Part shown: positions 20,887 to 24,540 of the stretch, piece by piece | How positions within the stretch are numbered: the first letter of the stretch is position 1 | Layout: every line of letters starts with the position of its first letter | Origin: Dentipellis sp. KUC8613 | Lineage: Eukaryota > Basidiomycota > Agaricomycetes > Russulales > Hericiaceae | Direction of reading: 5' to 3' | Assembly (NCBI GenBank): GCA_002286715.1 | Contig: NSJX01000008.1 | Span: 873,875-898,414 of the forward strand | Length of the DNA: 24,540 nucleotides | The notes under the pieces: generated by a model | Seen by the model: only the letters and a program-made list of their open reading frames with translations | Told to the model about the DNA's origin: nothing | Databases searched by the model: none | Position numbers and translations under genes: made by a program

Positions 20887-21882
20887 TTATCTTTGCCCTT
20901 TCTGCTGCGCTGCGACGATCATGTCCTCGTTGCGCGGGTGCGCCGTCGTCACGATGGCCTTGCCAGAGAAAAGACCGCGCACGAAGGGGTTGATCGTGTG
21001 CGCCACGGAGGAGGGAGACGAAGTCCGGGTTGAGCGTGTCGAAGTTGCGCTCGAGGAAGCCCTCGACGGAGTATGTGATGGGGCCATTGAAGTGGTTGAT
21101 CGTGAAGGTGGGGAAGCCAGAATGGTCCAAGCCGCCCATCTTGAACGACGAGCGGTTGCCCCATCGCTTGCCGAACGCCTTGACCATGGTGTGGTCCGTC
21201 TTCTTGCGCATGCGCCTCGCCTGGTTGTCCATGATGTGAATGAGACCTCCAGGCTTGTTCTGCAGGAGGCGGACACATTCCGTATTGTCCAAGAAGGGGA
21301 TCTCAGGAACGAAGCACGAGATGCCCTCGCGATTGTATTCCGCGAAGTGGGCCTCCAAGAGACGCTTCTGCACGAAGTTCTGCAGCCTCTCATTGGCAAA
21401 GTTGATACATAATTGGTTGAGGCAGTTCGGGGCGGGACGTCATGTTCTGCGGGCCGGGAAGGTCGAACGGGACGATGAACATCGTGAAGTCATCACGGCA
21501 CAGGCACTCATCGATGTACTTGTTCGGCCATGCAAAGAGCAGCGAGTACAGAGTCTTCGCGAGGTCGTCACGGTTGTGTGATGCGCCATCAGGATCCAAG
21601 AAGACAGTGCAGAGCTCCTTGCGGACTATCTTTGTCTTGTATGACAAAGTACCTTCCAGAGCGGATGGCGTGACGCCCAAGAACTCAGCCACAAGTGCAA
21701 GTTCGTCCGTGTTTCGCACAACGGCGGCGTCGTGGAACTCGAGGTTGCCCAGGTGCAGGATCGCGGAGATCAGCTGACACGTCTGCGCGACGTTGCGCTT
21801 GGGGAAGCCAACATTCTTGAGCGCCACCTTCAGCTGATCGAAGCGCACGGCGTCGTCATCCCGTACGTCCTGTCGGCTTGAG
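20887..21882 (-). pseudogene. Fragment of a myosin-motor chitin synthase (motor domain), frameshifted
   Basis: The minus strand encodes part of the myosin-like motor domain found at the N-terminus of class V/VII-type fungal chitin synthases. Recognisable blocks in order: FDQLKVALK and AQTCQLISAILHLGNLEF, FLGVTPSALEGTLSYKTK, CTVFLDPDGAS, FDLPGPQNMTSRP, then after a frameshift near 21425 INFANERLQNF, VRLLQNKPGGLIHIMD, KTDHTMVKAFGKRW, TINHFNGPITYSVEGFLERN, and after a second frameshift near 20990 INPFVRGLFSGKAI and EDMIVAAQQ. There is also a deletion after LGNLEF compared with the family. The fragment begins abruptly at about 21882 and ends at about 20890; neither the head nor the membrane-bound catalytic part is present. 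It is a decayed partial copy inside repeat DNA, not a working gene. Confidence 0.85.
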
Positions 21883-22537
21883 GGGACAGCAGATGGCCGC
21901 GACGAGCAGCGACGATGGGGCGGGGGGGCGTGATGGTTGTATGGATGTGAAAGATGGCGGCACACGATGGCAGTAAGCGAGGGCGGCATCGGCGGCTTGA
22001 GAGAGACGGCGCTGGCGGTGTGAGAGAGGGTGGTGTGTGATGACAATGACGGAAGGCCGCGATAAACAGCGGTGTGGACGCCTGTTAGGGATGAGTGGGA
22101 AGATGCACCGGCATGACAATGGAGGGCGCGAGAGGATGGGCCGTGGAGGCGAGCAACAGCGGCACCGGGGTGCGAAAGGGCGGGAAAGGGTGGCACTCGT
22201 GCGCGACGACAGCAGGGTGCACGAGGGACCACGGTCCAGGGGCATGCAAGGATGGTGCGGGGACCAGTGAGGGCGGCGGGGGCCAGAGAGCGCGCGGCGC
22301 ACAACGAAAGCGCGGCGCACAACGAAAGCGAGGGAGGGCGGAGGTGACAGGCAGTCGGGGCGAGAGGACCGTCCGCAAGGGCGGTGGGGGTGTGACAGAG
22401 GGGGGAGTGGAGACCAAAAAGGGCCGCTCGCGCAAGCGACAGCAACGCTGGCGCGCGAAAGGGCAGCGCTGGCGCAGAACGACGGCAAGGGAGGGCGGAG
22501 TAGGTGAGCGAAGGGGAGAGGGCAGAAGGACTGGTTG
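21883..22537. repeat. G-rich low-complexity repeat upstream of the pseudogene
   Basis: CpG-dense, G-rich plus-strand sequence like that of the left flank. Long frames on both strands have biased composition (Arg, Gly, Ala, Pro, Ser) and no domain. The long minus-strand frame crossing into the chitin synthase fragment is an accidental join of repeat text to the fragment. It includes the exact duplication at 22292-22327. Confidence 0.55.
22292..22327 (+). repeat. Two exact copies of an 18-bp unit
   Basis: GCGCGGCGCACAACGAAA occurs twice head to tail with no mismatch. The third repetition breaks off after the first bases. Confidence 0.9.
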
Positions 22538-22550
22538 TTACGTGATGCAG

Positions 22551-22642
22551 CTGATGAGAGTTGGACAGAATATGACGCACAGAGGGACGCACCGAAGGCA
22601 GCGCGGCCCTCTGTGCGTCATATTCTGTCCAACTCTCGTCAG
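22551..22642. repeat. Near-perfect hairpin, 36-bp arms and 20-nt loop
   Basis: The left arm at 22551-22586 (CTGATGAGAG...ACAGAGGG) is the reverse complement of the right arm at 22607-22642 with a single mismatch. The 20-nt loop (22587-22606) is not itself palindromic. Weaker pairing (8 of 13) extends outward on both sides to about 22538 and 22655. Both strands therefore encode the same peptide phrase (SWTEYDAQR), which makes the overlapping frames look alike. Such a structure is typical of foldback or MITE-like elements or of head-to-head terminal inverted repeats with the middle lost. The arms contain TATGACGCAC, also present at 2329-2338. Confidence 0.85.
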
Positions 22643-23203
22643 CGTGAGCATGTAAGCAATCAGCATTCGAGGAAACAGAATTCATGTCGGCTTACCTGGC
22701 GTCAAGGCCGAAGTTTGTGTTCGGGATATGTACCACACATTGAGCACTGGAGTCGAAATCTGCGAGAGGTTCACATGAAGAACGGAACGTATCGGTCCGT
22801 CGCTGAACATCGGCAGAGGAAGAGTGGCATAGAGAGATGAGGCGAAGATAGCCCGAAGTCCAGCTTGGCGCCACAGAGCAGACGACGTTCAGTCTCCGCT
22901 CGAATGTCGACGCGTTGCCGTGCGCTGCCGCTTTTGACAGACCTCGGCTGAAATTGAACCGATCAATCTCCGATTCAATCATAAGCCACAGGCCCTTTGG
23001 CCTATCGCTGGTACCTCTCAGGCTGCGCTATGCTCCTCCTCAACATATGCTCATGTGCTTTACACGAAAGCAGCATCTAGGAGAGCCGTGGAGGAGATAG
23101 GATACCGGCACATGGACTTTAGGTACGTCGTATAGATCTTCGCCCAATCCACACGGTCTGATTCCTCTCTTGTCCCATTCTACCTCCCGCTCGCCTTTGC
23201 CAG
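22643..23203. other. Unique-looking stretch, no gene called
   Basis: About 560 bases of mixed composition between the hairpin and the C-rich repeat. No long frame has a recognisable domain. A plus-strand phrase EEIGYRHMD at about 23086-23112 resembles the start of aldo/keto reductases and is followed by GTACGT, a good intron donor, but no further homology follows on either side. I leave it uncalled. Confidence 0.4.
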
Positions 23204-23723
23204 ATGGCCTTTCATCATGGTGCTCGTACCCGCACCCTCTCGCCGCGCCCTCTCGCGCCCCCTGCCGTCTCATCGCTAGCGCCTCGGCCTCCCTCTTCCG
23301 CCCTCACACTGCCGCACTCGCCTCGTCTTGCACCAACGTTGCAGTCGCCCGCACCGACCCCGCTACCCTATCCCGCCCCGTGCGACCGCCTCACGCTGCC
23401 GTGCAGTCATCTCACAGTGTTGGCGCCGCCGCCTGCCCTCGTTGTCGTGTCGAGCCTCGCCACCGCTGTGGCACCTCGGGCTTCCCTCTCGTACGCCCGC
23501 ATCACCGTTTCGCTCCCTGATGTCTCCCCCACTCGGTCCCACCGCTCTCGCTCGCCGCCGTCTCCTGTCATTTTGCGCTTGTCGTGCCCCCTTCGCCCTT
23601 TCCCAAGCCACCGCCTCCAATCGTACCCACACGCTGCTGTCGCGAGCCCCCCGCTGTCTACGCCCATCGTTCGCACGCCCGTGCCCACGCCTGCACCGGT
23701 CTTCGCGCCCTGCCCCGCCGTCT

Positions 23724-23780
23724 CGCCGCCCGCATGCCATGTCGCCGCCCGCATGCCATGTCGCCGCCCGCACGCCATGT
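23724..23780 (+). repeat. Three tandem copies of a 19-bp unit
   Basis: CGCCGCCCGCATGCCATGT occurs three times head to tail; the third copy has one change (CATGCC to CACGCC). Copies lie at 23724-23742, 23743-23761 and 23762-23780. Confidence 0.9.
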
Positions 23781-23978
23781 TGCCCCCCCCCCTCCCCACG
23801 CGCCCTCACTGCCACACGCGCCGCCCGCGCCCCCTCGTGCGTGTGGGTCTTCTCGTGCGCTCCCTCATTCCCGCCCCTCCGCCCCCCCTTTTGCGCAGGC
23901 TCGCTATCTGCACGTCGCCGCGGCCCTCGCTCGCCCCCGCACTACCTCCACATTGCAGCACCGCCCCAGCACAGCCTC

Positions 23979-24039
23979 GCGCCCCCCGGCCTTGCGCCCC
24001 CCGGTCTTGCGCCCCCCCGGTCTCGCGCCCCCCGGCCTC
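23979..24039 (+). repeat. Four tandem copies of a 15-16-bp unit
   Basis: Variants of GCGCCCCCCGGCCTT lie at 23979-23993, 23994-24008, 24009-24024 (one extra C) and 24025-24039, with a partial fifth copy to about 24048. Differences are C/T changes and one extra C in a C-run, as expected from slippage and deamination. Confidence 0.85.
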
Positions 24040-24540
24040 GCGCCACCCATCCACTGCTGTTCCACGGGCGCGCACTGCCGTTTTGCCTCCACACGCCGGT
24101 GTTTCGCTCCCGCGTGCCATCGCCCTCCATCCTCTTCGCCGTCGCGCTATCGCGCCCTCATCGCGCCCGTCTCACGTCCTCGCCGTGCCCTTCGCGCGTC
24201 CGTCGCGCCGCCCTCCCCCTCGTGCGTCCTTCGCGCCGTCGTGCCCTCTTCGCGCGTCGTCGCGCCCATCTCGCGCGTGCCTGTGGCGCCGTTGCTAGGG
24301 CATGCGGCATGCGAGACATGCGGTCTGCGCCATTGCCAAGGCATGCCGGGCGATGCGATGGGGCACAGGGCAGTCACAGGGCGGCGCGTTCGTCGCGCCC
24401 ATCTCGCACCCTCGTCGCGGCCCGTCTCGCGTCCGTCGCCTGCCCGTCACGCCCTCGCGCTCTTTGCGCTGTTGTCGCGCCCTCGTCACGCCCTCATTGC
24501 GCCCGTCTCACGTCCTCGTCGTGCCCCTCGCGCATCCGTC

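Larger units (their letters stand above)
23204..24540. repeat. C-rich low-complexity repeat, right flank
   Basis: The plus strand is C-rich and CpG-dense, with short recurring phrases (CTCGCGCCC, CGTCGCGCCC). A 364-codon plus-strand frame (23204-24298) is open simply because stops are rare in such sequence; it is Pro/Ala/Arg/Ser text without a domain. The strand bias is opposite to that of the left flank. Two clear tandem arrays lie within it. Confidence 0.6.

Noticed and set aside
21390..22685. 431-codon open frame on minus as one gene
   Set aside because: Only its last third is the chitin synthase motor fragment; the first part is repeat-derived text and part of the hairpin, joined by chance.
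23204..24298. 364-codon open frame on plus
   Set aside because: It lies in C-rich low-complexity repeat where stop codons are rare, is Pro/Ala/Arg/Ser text with no domain, and competes with other open frames in the same stretch.

Overview
The window looks like nuclear DNA of a basidiomycete fungus, most likely an Agaricomycete. The coding genes are split by many short GT-AG introns (about 45-70 nt, often with a CTNA-type branch site). There is a broken piece of a chitin synthase with a myosin motor domain, a fungal family. The large genes belong to families known from mushroom-forming fungi: a Helitron Rep/helicase of the DUF6570 type and a TET/JBP-like 2-oxoglutarate dioxygenase.

Layout. 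1-2328 is G-rich, CpG-dense, low-complexity decayed repeat with no credible gene. 2329-3004 is an AT-richer border with an imperfect inverted repeat and a perfect small hairpin that looks like a Helitron 3' end. 3001-9861 (minus) is one intronless 2286-aa ORF joining a retropepsin-like aspartic protease, a DUF6570 region, a HUH/Y2 Helitron replication initiator and a Pif1-like helicase. The helicase stops just before motif VI. 10158-12932 (minus) is a 13-exon, 710-aa gene I do not recognise, with a beta-rich, possibly OB-fold C-terminus. 14031-15305 (plus) is a 5-exon, 348-aa gene with a similar possible OB-like core. The two genes diverge from a 1.1-kb spacer with a TATA-like box on each side. 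15631-20454 (minus) is a 13-exon gene of about 1387 aa whose N-terminal third carries a TET/JBP-like dioxygenase signature (HxD, H, R). The rest is an acidic, nuclear-signal-rich linker and a large helical region of unknown function. 20887-21882 (minus) is a frameshifted fragment of the motor domain of a myosin-chitin synthase. 21883-24540 is again GC-rich decayed repeat, containing a near-perfect 36-bp-arm hairpin (22551-22642) and short tandem repeats.

How it may work together. The Helitron protein would nick and unwind DNA. The two smaller proteins could bind single-stranded DNA, but this is inferred only from a strand pattern. The dioxygenase would oxidise 5-methylcytosine, as its relatives do. 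This would be an element carrying its own DNA-demethylation gene. In the literature TET/JBP expansions in basidiomycetes are tied to KDZ transposons; here no KDZ transposase is visible and the neighbour is a Helitron. Whether the four genes form one mobile unit cannot be settled from one window. The CpG content is mosaic: very low in the Helitron ORF and in most of the dioxygenase gene, ordinary in the two middle genes and in the first exons of the dioxygenase gene, and very high in the flanks. This fits past cytosine methylation of parts of the region.

All spliced models were built by hand from splice signals and reading frame; every model gives a total coding length divisible by three.
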